DNA from: Providencia vermicola
Lineage (GTDB): Bacteria; Pseudomonadota; Gammaproteobacteria; Enterobacterales; Enterobacteriaceae
Length of the DNA: 64,000 nt
Direction of reading: 5' to 3'
Assembly (NCBI RefSeq): GCF_010748935.1
Contig: NZ_CP048796.1
Coordinates: 3,537,001-3,601,000 of the forward strand
Under the pieces are notes generated by a model, which was given only the letters and a program-made list of their open reading frames with translations, was not told the DNA's origin and made no database searches. The translations under genes were made by a program, and so were the position numbers. Of the stretch, positions 10,472-18,642 are shown piece after piece (positions within the stretch are counted from its first letter, which is position 1; every line of letters starts with the position of its first letter).

Positions 10472-12039
10472 AATGAGTCCAGCCACTCGCTGAATGAATC
10501 ATCACTTTCTGCATCAAAGGGCAATACAATATTATTTCTCTTAATTTCCTGATTGAGAATAATTTTTCGCTCATATTCTGAATTCGTCACTTGTAATGCA
10601 TTGGTAAATACCTGCATTTCAGTCACATTAAAGTTAAACTCGAGCTGAACAAGTTTGACAAGATATTCATCTAAAGCCGCATTAACTTCTCGGTAGTACT
10701 GTAATGTCAGCTCATATTTATTTCGGAATTTATTCAAAAAATTCCAAATTTTTTGCATGAACTCACTATGTTCTAAAAAATAACACATCGCCAATGTCAA
10801 TAAACCGGAAATCAAAACGCCAATAAATACTGCCACATCATTACCGAAAGGAAATGATAATATTCCATTCAAGTATGTTGTTATCATTGAACCTAAAATA
10901 ACAGAGATACTGGTCGAAATAATTTTAATGGCTGATTTTAGCAAATCGCCTAATGCTAAATTTTCAGGGTTAAAAAATAGTAGCTTAGCCGCTGAAAATA
11001 AACTATTTACTGACTCTCGAATTAATTTTACTATCAGTTTTGTGGATGTCAGGAAGATATTCAGCATCGTAGTTGTTACACTCGCTAATAGCCCACCAAA
11101 CAGCCCATTATTAAACTCAGTCCAAAAATCTTTAAAACGGACCTTTAATCTTTCCCAAATATTTGTAACAACATCCCTCAAATCTTCAATGAAGATTTTA
11201 AGTTTAAAGTTTGTTTTATGCTGTTCAATCAACTTCGGGATAGCGTCTTTTAATTCAAACCAAAGCTCTGCAAATACAATCCCTAGCATTTGCCTTGCTC
11301 CCATTCTCAACCCAGTGTTAATGGCCGCTGAGGCCGTATTCACAAAAAACTTACTGCTACTGTAGTACTTACGACTAATTTCAGCGTCATACTGTTTTCT
11401 GGCCTTTTTATCGATAGCCTCCATGACATCAAAATTGGCTTTTTGCTTATTCTTAAGTGTCTTGAGTTTTTTTAGCTCAATATCGGTTAGTTGCCCTTTA
11501 CTTTCTAACACATTAATTTCTGTTTTAATCTGTGTTTGCTGTGATTTTAAATTCACCATAAAGTCTGCCATTTTTTGGGCTTTTTTCGACTTATTTAATG
11601 TTTCATTCGTAAAGGTCAAATTTGAGTCACGGTTCGCTAAATCCGCACCATCAATTTCAGCAAGAACACGTGCAGGGTCATTATGGACCTCATAAGCGGC
11701 AATAATGTGATCAAGATTAGTCACATCTTGCTGACTAAAAGTTTCGCCAGTGTAAGAATCAATTAATTCACCGGATAATTTTTGTTGCTTACCTCTACGG
11801 TTTGTTTCTTTGTAGTTTTCATGACTGTGATATTCATGAGAATCGTATTGCCCACGATTCTCATAACGATCTTTTTCTACTTCTGTCGCCCAAATATCGT
11901 TTCTGACATTATGGATGGTATCAACATCGCCCCCTTTTTTATCTTTTAATAATAAAAAATCTAAACCAAAAGAAGTCACTAAACTTTGAACAATTGTATC
12001 GTTCACTTCCTTTTGCCAATTATAATTTTTCTGCTGCAT
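10468..12039 (-). CDS. Uncharacterised membrane protein with HNH-like N-terminal motif
   Basis: I do not recognise the family. From the preferred ATG at 12039 it has 523 aa (a GTG at 12069 would add ten). Near residues 108-150 it reads NLDHIIAAYEVHNDP, then ANRDSNLTFTNETLNKSK. The DH pair, a downstream NL and a terminal N...NKSK resemble the order of an HNH/beta-beta-alpha metal site, but the usual Cys pairs are absent. A charged, probably coiled-coil stretch follows (about 160-215). Several hydrophobic helices lie in the C-terminal half (for example LLKSAIKIISTSISVILGSM and FIGVLISGLLTLAMCYFL). It overlaps the cysteine-cluster gene by four bases and follows the glycine-rich gene by 54 bases. 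Confidence 0.75.
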   Translation of the reverse strand: MQQKNYNWQKEVNDTIVQSLVTSFGLDFLLLKDKKGGDVDTIHNVRNDIWATEVEKDRYENRGQYDSHEYHSHENYKETNRRGKQQKLSGELIDSYTGETFSQQDVTNLDHIIAAYEVHNDPARVLAEIDGADLANRDSNLTFTNETLNKSKKAQKMADFMVNLKSQQTQIKTEINVLESKGQLTDIELKKLKTLKNKQKANFDVMEAIDKKARKQYDAEISRKYYSSSKFFVNTASAAINTGLRMGARQMLGIVFAELWFELKDAIPKLIEQHKTNFKLKIFIEDLRDVVTNIWERLKVRFKDFWTEFNNGLFGGLLASVTTTMLNIFLTSTKLIVKLIRESVNSLFSAAKLLFFNPENLALGDLLKSAIKIISTSISVILGSMITTYLNGILSFPFGNDVAVFIGVLISGLLTLAMCYFLEHSEFMQKIWNFLNKFRNKYELTLQYYREVNAALDEYLVKLVQLEFNFNVTEMQVFTNALQVTNSEYERKIILNQEIKRNNIVLPFDAESDDSFSEWLDSL

Positions 12040-12050
12040 ATGCTTTACCG

Positions 12051-12079
12051 ATAAGTAGCAGCCGAGCACTGCTACTTAT
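12051..12079 (-). other. Perfect hairpin in the leader of the HNH-like membrane-protein gene
   Basis: ATAAGTAGCAG at 12051-12061 pairs with CTGCTACTTAT at 12069-12079: an 11-bp perfect stem with a 7-nt loop. No T-run follows on either strand, so it is not a standard terminator. It lies just upstream of the preferred ATG at 12039 and within a few bases of the previous stop, so it may set expression or mRNA stability within the operon. Confidence 0.6.
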
Positions 12080-12093
12080 AATTTATGATGTCA

Positions 12094-13170
12094 TTAAGAT
12101 AGAGTAAAACGCTCAGTTTCATCTAACTGTTTATCTAGGCAATCCTGATTGATAACTTTTAGCCCGTGGCTATCCGTTTCAATTTCGATAACGTCATCAA
12201 CGATAACAACCTCATTATTTTCATTTAATTTTGGCTTAAATAATGGTGTCGTAATTAGATTGGTCATAATAGCGGCGAGCTTATAGCCATTATTAATGGT
12301 CAATTTTAATTCATCCGTAATACCATGGGTATTTGTGTTGCCCAATGCTTTATTACGTTGAATTATCTTGTCTGCCTCTATAAGCGCCAATAAATAGGGT
12401 TTAAACACATTGAATTGTGCTTCCAAAACATGATAAATAGCGACAACATACTCTTTAGTTTTCGTTAAATTCTCATGTGCTAAAGTCATTTTTGCAACGG
12501 CACCATTAACTTCAGAACGAATTTTTCGAGCATTATCTAACGCTTTTTCGGCATGGGAATTATAAGCCCAACCCGCAATAGCTAAGATAGGAGCAACAAC
12601 GGCACCGCCTAACACCATTGCGCCACCGGCCATCCCCCATCCCCCAGCGGCCAGTGAACCACCACCGATAGCCGCCATTGTCGCATTATAAGCAGCCGCA
12701 CCTGAAAGCGCTGCAATTGGTGTTCCCGTCGATGCCGCGGCAAATGCCATCACACCGCCATAAACAGCAAAACCTGCCGCAGCACTTGATGCACCGGCAC
12801 CGACTAAGGTTCCTAGATACTCTGTTGCTGAAATCGCTAAGTTTTCAATTTTATTAATTTCATGACGAGGAATAGAGATAGAAATATCCTGTCCTGATTC
12901 ATTTAGCTGTTTTAATATTGATTGTGCGATAGTATTAAACTTACTGAAACTTTCACCAATTTGTAATTCAAGCGTACCTAGCTTCTCTAATTCATTGGTC
13001 GTACTGACATTAATAGATTCCAGAACCTCTTTATTTTCATCATAACGGCGTTGAGCTTTCGCTAACATATCATCCGCTTCTGATTTTGTTTGGTAACCGT
13101 CATAAGCTTTCTTTCCACCAAACGCGGCGGCAGCAATAGCCGCACCTGCAATAATAAATGGTATTGCCAT
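12094..13170 (-). CDS. Glycine/alanine-rich membrane-associated protein (unknown)
   Basis: A 358-aa protein that I cannot name. It begins with a hydrophobic segment (IPFIIAGAAIAAAAFGG) and continues with a helical, charged region (about 25-120). A long Gly/Ala-rich hydrophobic block of glycine-zipper type follows (about residues 125-210, including GGGSLAAGGWGMAGGAMVLG), then another helical region. Similar hydrophobic Gly/Ala blocks occur in poorly described proteins encoded beside GTPases and other defence-associated genes; that comparison is from memory. It lies between the WYL regulator (38 bases upstream) and the HNH-like membrane protein. The architecture fits an effector that inserts into or remodels membranes, which is inference. 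Confidence 0.75.
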   Translation of the reverse strand: MAIPFIIAGAAIAAAAFGGKKAYDGYQTKSEADDMLAKAQRRYDENKEVLESINVSTTNELEKLGTLELQIGESFSKFNTIAQSILKQLNESGQDISISIPRHEINKIENLAISATEYLGTLVGAGASSAAAGFAVYGGVMAFAAASTGTPIAALSGAAAYNATMAAIGGGSLAAGGWGMAGGAMVLGGAVVAPILAIAGWAYNSHAEKALDNARKIRSEVNGAVAKMTLAHENLTKTKEYVVAIYHVLEAQFNVFKPYLLALIEADKIIQRNKALGNTNTHGITDELKLTINNGYKLAAIMTNLITTPLFKPKLNENNEVVIVDDVIEIETDSHGLKVINQDCLDKQLDETERFTLS

Positions 13171-13207
13171 ACAATCCTCTCAATTTTGATAAAATTAAAA
13201 TAACTCG

Positions 13208-14068
13208 TTACAAGTGACTAATATAATCTTGTAATTTTTTTTCAAACTTTACCTTTAACCATTCTGGCTCTAATATTTTAATATTTGGGATCCAGTATTG
13301 GATTAAAGGTAAAATCTGTTTTTCACTCATTGCAGAACATGAAACTGTTAAATACTCACTATTTTCATCAACAATATACTGATTTGGTAACACATCCCTT
13401 CTCTTGAAGTAATCAGATATTGATGATAAAACCTGTACTCGAACATTAAAATTATTATGGCTAGTCCATGGGTCCTTACTTCCCATTAATATATTCAAAA
13501 TATTATCATCTGGTGAAAATGTTACTTTGCTTACATCTAACCATTCAATTCTATTCAATGAAAATGACTTAAGCTTCCCCTCTTCCATTGCATTCAAGTA
13601 CCAAATCGTATTGTGACATACCAGTTTATAGGGATGTATTGTCCGATTTTTGTTTTTATAGAGAATATGACATTCTCTTTTATTATCAATTGCATACCTT
13701 ATTTTTTCATAATGTTTTTTTAAGTAACTCTTAATCTTATGCTCAATACCATTAAATTTAATGAGAACACTTCTATTCTGAATAGTCTCAGGAATACTTT
13801 TCAGAAAAGATTGACTAAAATCAGGTAAATACTTATCTATGCCAAAAAAAGAAATCATTTTATAATATTCGACAACTGTCGAAAAACCGTACTTCGAATT
13901 CCCTTTATGCTCTAAAATTAAGCTTAATGAATTCAAATCTCGATAAATTGTCCGCTCGCTGACTTTAAAACGAGAAGCTAGCTCACATTTATCGACTTCA
14001 CCATAAAGATAAGTTTCGAGAATAATTGTCGCTAATCTGACTCCTTGATTTTTTTTATAGTCATCCAT
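13208..14068 (-). CDS. WYL-domain transcriptional regulator
   Basis: A 286-aa protein. The N-terminal winged helix-turn-helix (about residues 8-60, SRFKVSERTIYRDLNSL) is of the DeoR/HTH_11 type. A WYL domain follows around residues 125-180, showing IHPYKLVCHNTIWYLNA and SLNRIEWLDV. A C-terminal WCX-like extension completes it. WYL regulators often control phage-defence and DNA-damage loci and are thought to sense nucleic-acid or nucleotide ligands. It is the first gene of a four-gene same-strand cluster, so it probably regulates that cluster. Confidence 0.88.
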   Translation of the reverse strand: MDDYKKNQGVRLATIILETYLYGEVDKCELASRFKVSERTIYRDLNSLSLILEHKGNSKYGFSTVVEYYKMISFFGIDKYLPDFSQSFLKSIPETIQNRSVLIKFNGIEHKIKSYLKKHYEKIRYAIDNKRECHILYKNKNRTIHPYKLVCHNTIWYLNAMEEGKLKSFSLNRIEWLDVSKVTFSPDDNILNILMGSKDPWTSHNNFNVRVQVLSSISDYFKRRDVLPNQYIVDENSEYLTVSCSAMSEKQILPLIQYWIPNIKILEPEWLKVKFEKKLQDYISHL

Positions 14069-14609
14069 TTTATCACCAACTATGATTTAGGTTAAGATTG
14101 ATTGCACAAAGAATATCAAACTCAGTGACAAATAGCGTCAGTACAAAACTTTTTATCGCATAAGATAATTCTTATTATGCGTTTCTCAATTTTTACTCCC
14201 TGTGATTTAAATTGACGATGAGATAAAAACACTTTTACTCAAAAATATTGTCATTTACTGCATGCGCTACAAAAATTAGCGCATTATGTTTTTAAAAAGA
14301 CAATCTAAATAAGTCGTTTTTAGTGATACATAACATAACTCATCAAACGAGTCATAATCATCTATTTTGTAATATCTTTATTATTCAAATAAAGAAAATA
14401 GGTTAAGTTAACGATAGAAGTGAAATAAGTTCGATTTAAAAAGCAAATTAACGAACGTGTAGTAATGCACTGTAGATAAAATTTGGATGGTATTTATATT
14501 GAAATAATTCAAGAAAATAAGCAGAAAAATAGATTAAACAATTAAAAAAATCATCTAGTTAAGTGTTAGCGTTGACTAAAAGCTAACACTTAAACCTATC
14601 AATTAATAT
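14069..14609 (+). other. Intergenic region, AT-rich, no gene seen
   Basis: About 540 bases separate the WYL regulator from the NTF2-like gene. I see no coding frame, RNA gene or clear repeat. The promoter of the WYL cluster must lie at the left end on the minus strand; I could not fix its boxes. The terminator of the SnoaL-like/MFS unit may also be here, but the sequence is too AT-rich to call one. Confidence 0.5.
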
Positions 14610-14996
14610 TTATTGCTGAGGAGTTTCATGTAAGTATACCCAAAGACAATGCTCTCCATCTACCTTAATACATACCGTGGAAGTTCGTAATAGCCATGAA
14701 TCCGCTGTTTCATGTCGCTCTTGGTATTGTAGCCAACAATACTCCCCTGTATCTAAAATAGGTTTAATATCAGAAAGCGTGATCTTTAATGAAGGTCTTG
14801 TTCCCATATTATGATTAAATAAGGTGTTAATCTGTTCTAAACCGATGCGTTCTCCCTTTATTGTCACCATGGCAAAATTTTTATCAAAGCTAGCTAATAA
14901 AGGCCCTAATGCATTCTGATCTTTACCAGTAAATACATTTTCAATCGAAATATGCAGATCTATCACACTCTGCAATGCTTTTTCCATGTTACCCAT
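14610..14996 (-). CDS. SnoaL/NTF2-like domain protein (DUF4440 type)
   Basis: A 128-aa soluble protein with the small alpha+beta layout of the NTF2/SnoaL fold: an N-terminal helix (ALQSVIDLHISIENVFTGKD), then a hydrophobic strand pattern ending SWLLRTSTVCIKVDGEHCLWVYLHE. It starts three bases after the stop of the MFS gene, with GAGAG as ribosome site, so the two are co-translated. Proteins of this fold can be small-molecule isomerases, cyclases or binding proteins; the substrate cannot be told. It may act on or bind the compound that the neighbouring exporter moves. Confidence 0.65.
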   Translation of the reverse strand: MGNMEKALQSVIDLHISIENVFTGKDQNALGPLLASFDKNFAMVTIKGERIGLEQINTLFNHNMGTRPSLKITLSDIKPILDTGEYCWLQYQERHETADSWLLRTSTVCIKVDGEHCLWVYLHETPQQ

Positions 14997-14999
14997 AGT

Positions 15000-16331
15000 T
15001 TATCTCTCTTTTAATACTGCGACTAATGACAGTAAACCGATAATCGCTGCGGCCATAAAAGTATATTGATAGCGCAATAAGTCATTTTGGACGCTGACGA
15101 CACTAAAAATAGACACCAACACGACCGTTCCTACACTGAACGCAACTTGGCGATTAATGTTCCATAACACACTACCTTGCAATAAATCCTTCCCTGTAAA
15201 ATCAATTAATGCACTGATCTGAGCAGTATTAGTACACAGCCCTCCACCTGCTCCCATTAATAAATAAGCAACTATGAGTAAGGCCAAATCTGAGTAACTT
15301 GATACCCAAAACAGCAACATAATCCCTAAGCTATGAGTCGTAATTCCTGCAAAAAATAGCGTTTTCTTACCAATCTGGTGATAGAGATAACCACCACTTA
15401 GCATTGATAGTAGTGCCCCCGCGGCATATAACAGCATAAACATGCCCGTCTGAGCTGCGCTAAAATGTAAATTATTTTGTAAGTTAAAAATATTGAGTAA
15501 ATTGACACCGGTAAATACACCAGGTACTGCGTAATAAACAATAAAAGCATTACGCAAATGACTATTTACGAGTAACTGAAAATTCAAAATAGGCGCCGAA
15601 CATTTTTTGGCGTATTGAAGATATAAAACCAGAATAAAAGCAGAAAATAGAAAACTGCTCAGAGCTAGTACGGTACTGTGATAATCGTTATAAAAGGAAA
15701 AAGATAACAACAAGAACAGTAAACTAAAACTCACCATAATCAACCCTAATACATCAGGCTTTTCTCTTTGTTGCCGTCCATCATTTTTCACCCATGACCA
15801 CGCTAAAATTGCCGCAAATAATGAAAAAGGCAGATTTGCGTAAAATACCCAGCGCCACGAGAATGAATCAATAATCATTCCCCCTACCGCCGGAGAAAAT
15901 GCAGGCGCAGTTAGGGCGACAACCATAATTAAGGTTGAAATACGATGGCGCTCTTTACCTGGAAATAGCTCAAAAACAAGCGCCTGTCCCACAGGGATCA
16001 GTAACCCACCAGCAACACCTTGAATAAAACGCCAAATGATCAAGCTATAAATTGAATGACTCAGTCCACACAATAAAACACTGACTGAGAATAACAACAT
16101 AGACAGACTGAGCAGCTTTTGGTTACCTAATTGTCCTGCTAGCCATAAACTCAATGGCATGATCAAGACTAAACCTAAGATATAACTATTAGCGACCCAA
16201 GCCACCATTGATTGGCTGGTAGAAAACGCTGAAGCAATATCAGGCAATGCAATCGCTGACATAAAAATATTAATACAGTCGATAAAGAAGCCAATTAAAA
16301 AAACAGTTGCGATTTTATATCGATAAGACAT
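15000..16331 (-). CDS. MFS efflux transporter (drug/proton antiporter type)
   Basis: A 443-aa polytopic protein with 12 or more hydrophobic helices. The motif-A region between helices 2 and 3 reads LSLWLAGQLGNQKLL. An antiporter-type motif C is seen at ALTAPAFSPAVGGMIID in the fifth helix (about residues 135-155), characteristic of exporters such as EmrB/QacA (DHA2). The N-terminus (IATVFLIGFFIDCINIFMSAIALPDIA) also fits that group. It is divergent from a LysR gene with only about 100 bases between them, the usual regulator-target layout. Substrate unknown. Confidence 0.85.
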   Translation of the reverse strand: MSYRYKIATVFLIGFFIDCINIFMSAIALPDIASAFSTSQSMVAWVANSYILGLVLIMPLSLWLAGQLGNQKLLSLSMLLFSVSVLLCGLSHSIYSLIIWRFIQGVAGGLLIPVGQALVFELFPGKERHRISTLIMVVALTAPAFSPAVGGMIIDSFSWRWVFYANLPFSLFAAILAWSWVKNDGRQQREKPDVLGLIMVSFSLLFLLLSFSFYNDYHSTVLALSSFLFSAFILVLYLQYAKKCSAPILNFQLLVNSHLRNAFIVYYAVPGVFTGVNLLNIFNLQNNLHFSAAQTGMFMLLYAAGALLSMLSGGYLYHQIGKKTLFFAGITTHSLGIMLLFWVSSYSDLALLIVAYLLMGAGGGLCTNTAQISALIDFTGKDLLQGSVLWNINRQVAFSVGTVVLVSIFSVVSVQNDLLRYQYTFMAAAIIGLLSLVAVLKER

Positions 16332-16429
16332 ACCTACCTCCAGCGCACAAGAGTAGGTATTCCCCCTTTCTTTGTCGATATAAGAGGATTAAACTCATTG
16401 TTTAATAATGGCAAACAATCAGACTGATT

Positions 16430-17323
16430 ATGCAAAAAAACCTTAAGCAAATAACCACTTTTCTACAAGTGGTTGATTCGGGATCTTTTACCAAAGCGGC
16501 TGATATTTTAGGCATGAGCCGCTCTATGGTCAGTATTGATATCAAGCAGTTAGAGATACGGCTGAATGTCAGCCTGCTCATACGTAATACGCGCAATATT
16601 GCCCTCACCGAGGCGGGTAAGCATTTTTATGATGACTTTAAACGTATTCAACTAGAGATAGAAGAAGCGTTTGAAAGAAGCCAAAATTTAGCAACAAACG
16701 TCACAGGCTTACTGCGTTTTTCATCCACGAATGAATTTGGCCAACGTTATATTTTGCCATTACTCCCTGAATTTTGTCGCCTTTACCCGAAGTTACGCCT
16801 GCAATACAGCTTTAATTCATCATTAGATGATTTGGTCACCGAAAAATTAGATCTCGCGATACGTTTAGGTAATTTAAAAAGCTCATCCCTAAAAATACGT
16901 AAAATTGGTGAATACCAAATCTCTATTGTGGCGACCCCTGAACTATTAAAACACTATCCCGTTAAAGGGATTAACGATTTAGCACAAATTCCTTGGATAA
17001 CCCATTCATTACTCAATTGGCAAGATACACAATACGTTCTAAAAAATACGCTAGGGGAAAAATACCCTCTTCCCATCATAAAAGGCCAATATGAATCGAA
17101 TTCAGCATCGGTGATCCACCAAATGGTACTGGCCTCTCTAGGTGTCGCTATCTGTCCTGATTGGCTAGTTAATGATGATATTCATGCAGGGCGTCTCATT
17201 CGTTTACTACCTGAGTTTTATCTACCTTCACAGAATATTCAGCTACTTTATCCCAATAGCACCACTCTACCTGCAAAAACTCGTGTATTTATTGATTACT
17301 TAGTTGGAAAATTTAGCCTATAA
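16430..17323 (+). CDS. LysR-family transcriptional regulator
   Basis: A 297-aa protein with the LysR winged helix-turn-helix at residues 5-62 (FLQVVDSGSFTKAADILGMSRSMVSIDIKQLE) and a periplasmic-binding-like effector domain (about 90-295). The sub-type resembles the large group of single-target LysR proteins that act beside an efflux or enzyme gene. Divergent from the MFS/NTF2-like pair, which it probably controls from the 98-base shared intergenic region. The ligand is unknown. Confidence 0.92.
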   Translation: MQKNLKQITTFLQVVDSGSFTKAADILGMSRSMVSIDIKQLEIRLNVSLLIRNTRNIALTEAGKHFYDDFKRIQLEIEEAFERSQNLATNVTGLLRFSSTNEFGQRYILPLLPEFCRLYPKLRLQYSFNSSLDDLVTEKLDLAIRLGNLKSSSLKIRKIGEYQISIVATPELLKHYPVKGINDLAQIPWITHSLLNWQDTQYVLKNTLGEKYPLPIIKGQYESNSASVIHQMVLASLGVAICPDWLVNDDIHAGRLIRLLPEFYLPSQNIQLLYPNSTTLPAKTRVFIDYLVGKFSL

Positions 17324-17356
17324 AAAAGCCGTGTCTCATCGAAACACAGCCTTAAA
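17324..17356 (+). terminator. Probable terminator between the LysR gene and the repeat
   Basis: An imperfect hairpin (AAGCCGTGTCTC ... GAAACACAGCCTT) with A-rich and T-rich flanks starts at the LysR stop and could end transcription in either direction. The stem needs G-U pairs. Confidence 0.5.
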
Positions 17357-17359
17357 ATA

Positions 17360-17481
17360 GCATCGCAACTGTCAATAACGCTAGGTGCGGCTAGGCAATA
17401 AATGACTAAGGCGCTAGAGCACAGACTTGTGTGAGTGTGAGTCAGCGTCATCAGCAAAGCGTAAAGTATGACGAGTATATT
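17360..17481 (-). repeat. Dispersed intergenic repeat, copy C
   Basis: The segment ends AAAGTATGACGAGTATATT, the reverse complement of the CTCGTCATACTTCAAG end of the family seen in copy A, and has internal GCTAGGTGCGGCTAGGC and CAGCG elements. It is diverged and read on the minus strand. It fills the gap between the LysR and binding-protein genes. Confidence 0.5.
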
Positions 17482-18580
17482 AAAGGGCTATCCAAAACAC
17501 CCCATTCGCTTTAATAGCCGTAAACTGCTGTAAGAATTCCTGCAAATTTTGTTCAGGCTGTAAAGTTGTAAAAGTTTGCGGATGCATAAACTTAGCCATA
17601 GCTTCAATAGCAAAAATATTCATTGGGTTATTATAGAAGTTATGATAAATCGCCATGACATGCTTCTCTTTCACTGCTGTCAGCGATGAAATCCCTTGGC
17701 GATCGACAAGCTTAGCCAATTGCTTTTTAGCCACCGTTGCATCTGCATCATAACCCAGTTTAACGGCCGTTGAGCGACGATTAAAATTCTGCCAATCTGC
17801 ACCGGTTAATACATAAAATTCAGGGTTTAAGGTAATAATATTTTCAATTGAGCTTTCAGCACCTTTAGCCGGAAAACTGTCTTCCACTAAATTGTTACCA
17901 CCCGCAAGGCTTGCTAAAACCCCAAAACCTGAACGACCATAAAGTTGGCAACAACTATCGGCAAATAAGCCTGCATTAGCCTCAATTAATACCGACGGGT
18001 AAGGTTTTTTCAGCTGCCCTTCAATGGCGGCTAGTTTTTCTTGGTACAGTGTCGCAAAGCGGTTTGCACGTTCCTGAGTTCCTAATAATTCGCCTAATAA
18101 CACAATACTTTTTGGCGTGTTATTGGCGATATCCATACGGAAGTCAATAAAAATAACCTTGATCCCTGCGGCTTCCAGTTGTGGCATAAATTGGCTATCG
18201 CGCATCGCTGCATAATTAGATTTATGCATTAATACCACTTCAGGCGCCAGCTCAAGTAATTTTTCAATTTGAATGCCCGTTTCGCGGGTTTTTCTTAAGG
18301 TTGGTATGTTAGCTAATTCAGGAACCGCAGAAAAATAAGCCTGTTTTAAATCAGGCGCGTACTGTTCTAACGAATCACTCCAGCCAACAATACGTGAGAA
18401 AGCGTCTTTTCCCCCCGCAATATCGACCGATAAAATATCTCGCCCATCGATCAAAAATAGTTTGTCGACGGGAAGATCGACACTCACTTTGCGGCCTTGC
18501 AAATCAGTCATCACAGTGGGCGTTTTAGCTGATGCAATCACACTGACTAAACATAGTAACCCAGTTAATAGCCATTTCAT
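17480..18580 (-). CDS. Periplasmic iron-siderophore binding protein of an ABC importer
   Basis: A 366-aa protein with a clear signal peptide (MKWLLTGLLCLVSVIASAKT). It has a type III solute-binding layout: an N-terminal lobe with DLQGRKVSVDLPVDKLFLID, a linking helix, and a C-terminal lobe. FepB/BtuF-like proteins share this fold. It lies 62 bases downstream of the IutA-type receptor on the same strand and should receive ferric siderophore in the periplasm. No permease or ATPase genes are present, so it must use a shared inner-membrane complex such as FhuBC; that is inference. Confidence 0.8.
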   Translation of the reverse strand: MKWLLTGLLCLVSVIASAKTPTVMTDLQGRKVSVDLPVDKLFLIDGRDILSVDIAGGKDAFSRIVGWSDSLEQYAPDLKQAYFSAVPELANIPTLRKTRETGIQIEKLLELAPEVVLMHKSNYAAMRDSQFMPQLEAAGIKVIFIDFRMDIANNTPKSIVLLGELLGTQERANRFATLYQEKLAAIEGQLKKPYPSVLIEANAGLFADSCCQLYGRSGFGVLASLAGGNNLVEDSFPAKGAESSIENIITLNPEFYVLTGADWQNFNRRSTAVKLGYDADATVAKKQLAKLVDRQGISSLTAVKEKHVMAIYHNFYNNPMNIFAIEAMAKFMHPQTFTTLQPEQNLQEFLQQFTAIKANGVFWIAL

Positions 18581-18642
18581 TCAATAACCTCATTGAGTCA
18601 TAAAGATGAGCCATCAATAAGATGGCTCACAAGATATTCAAC

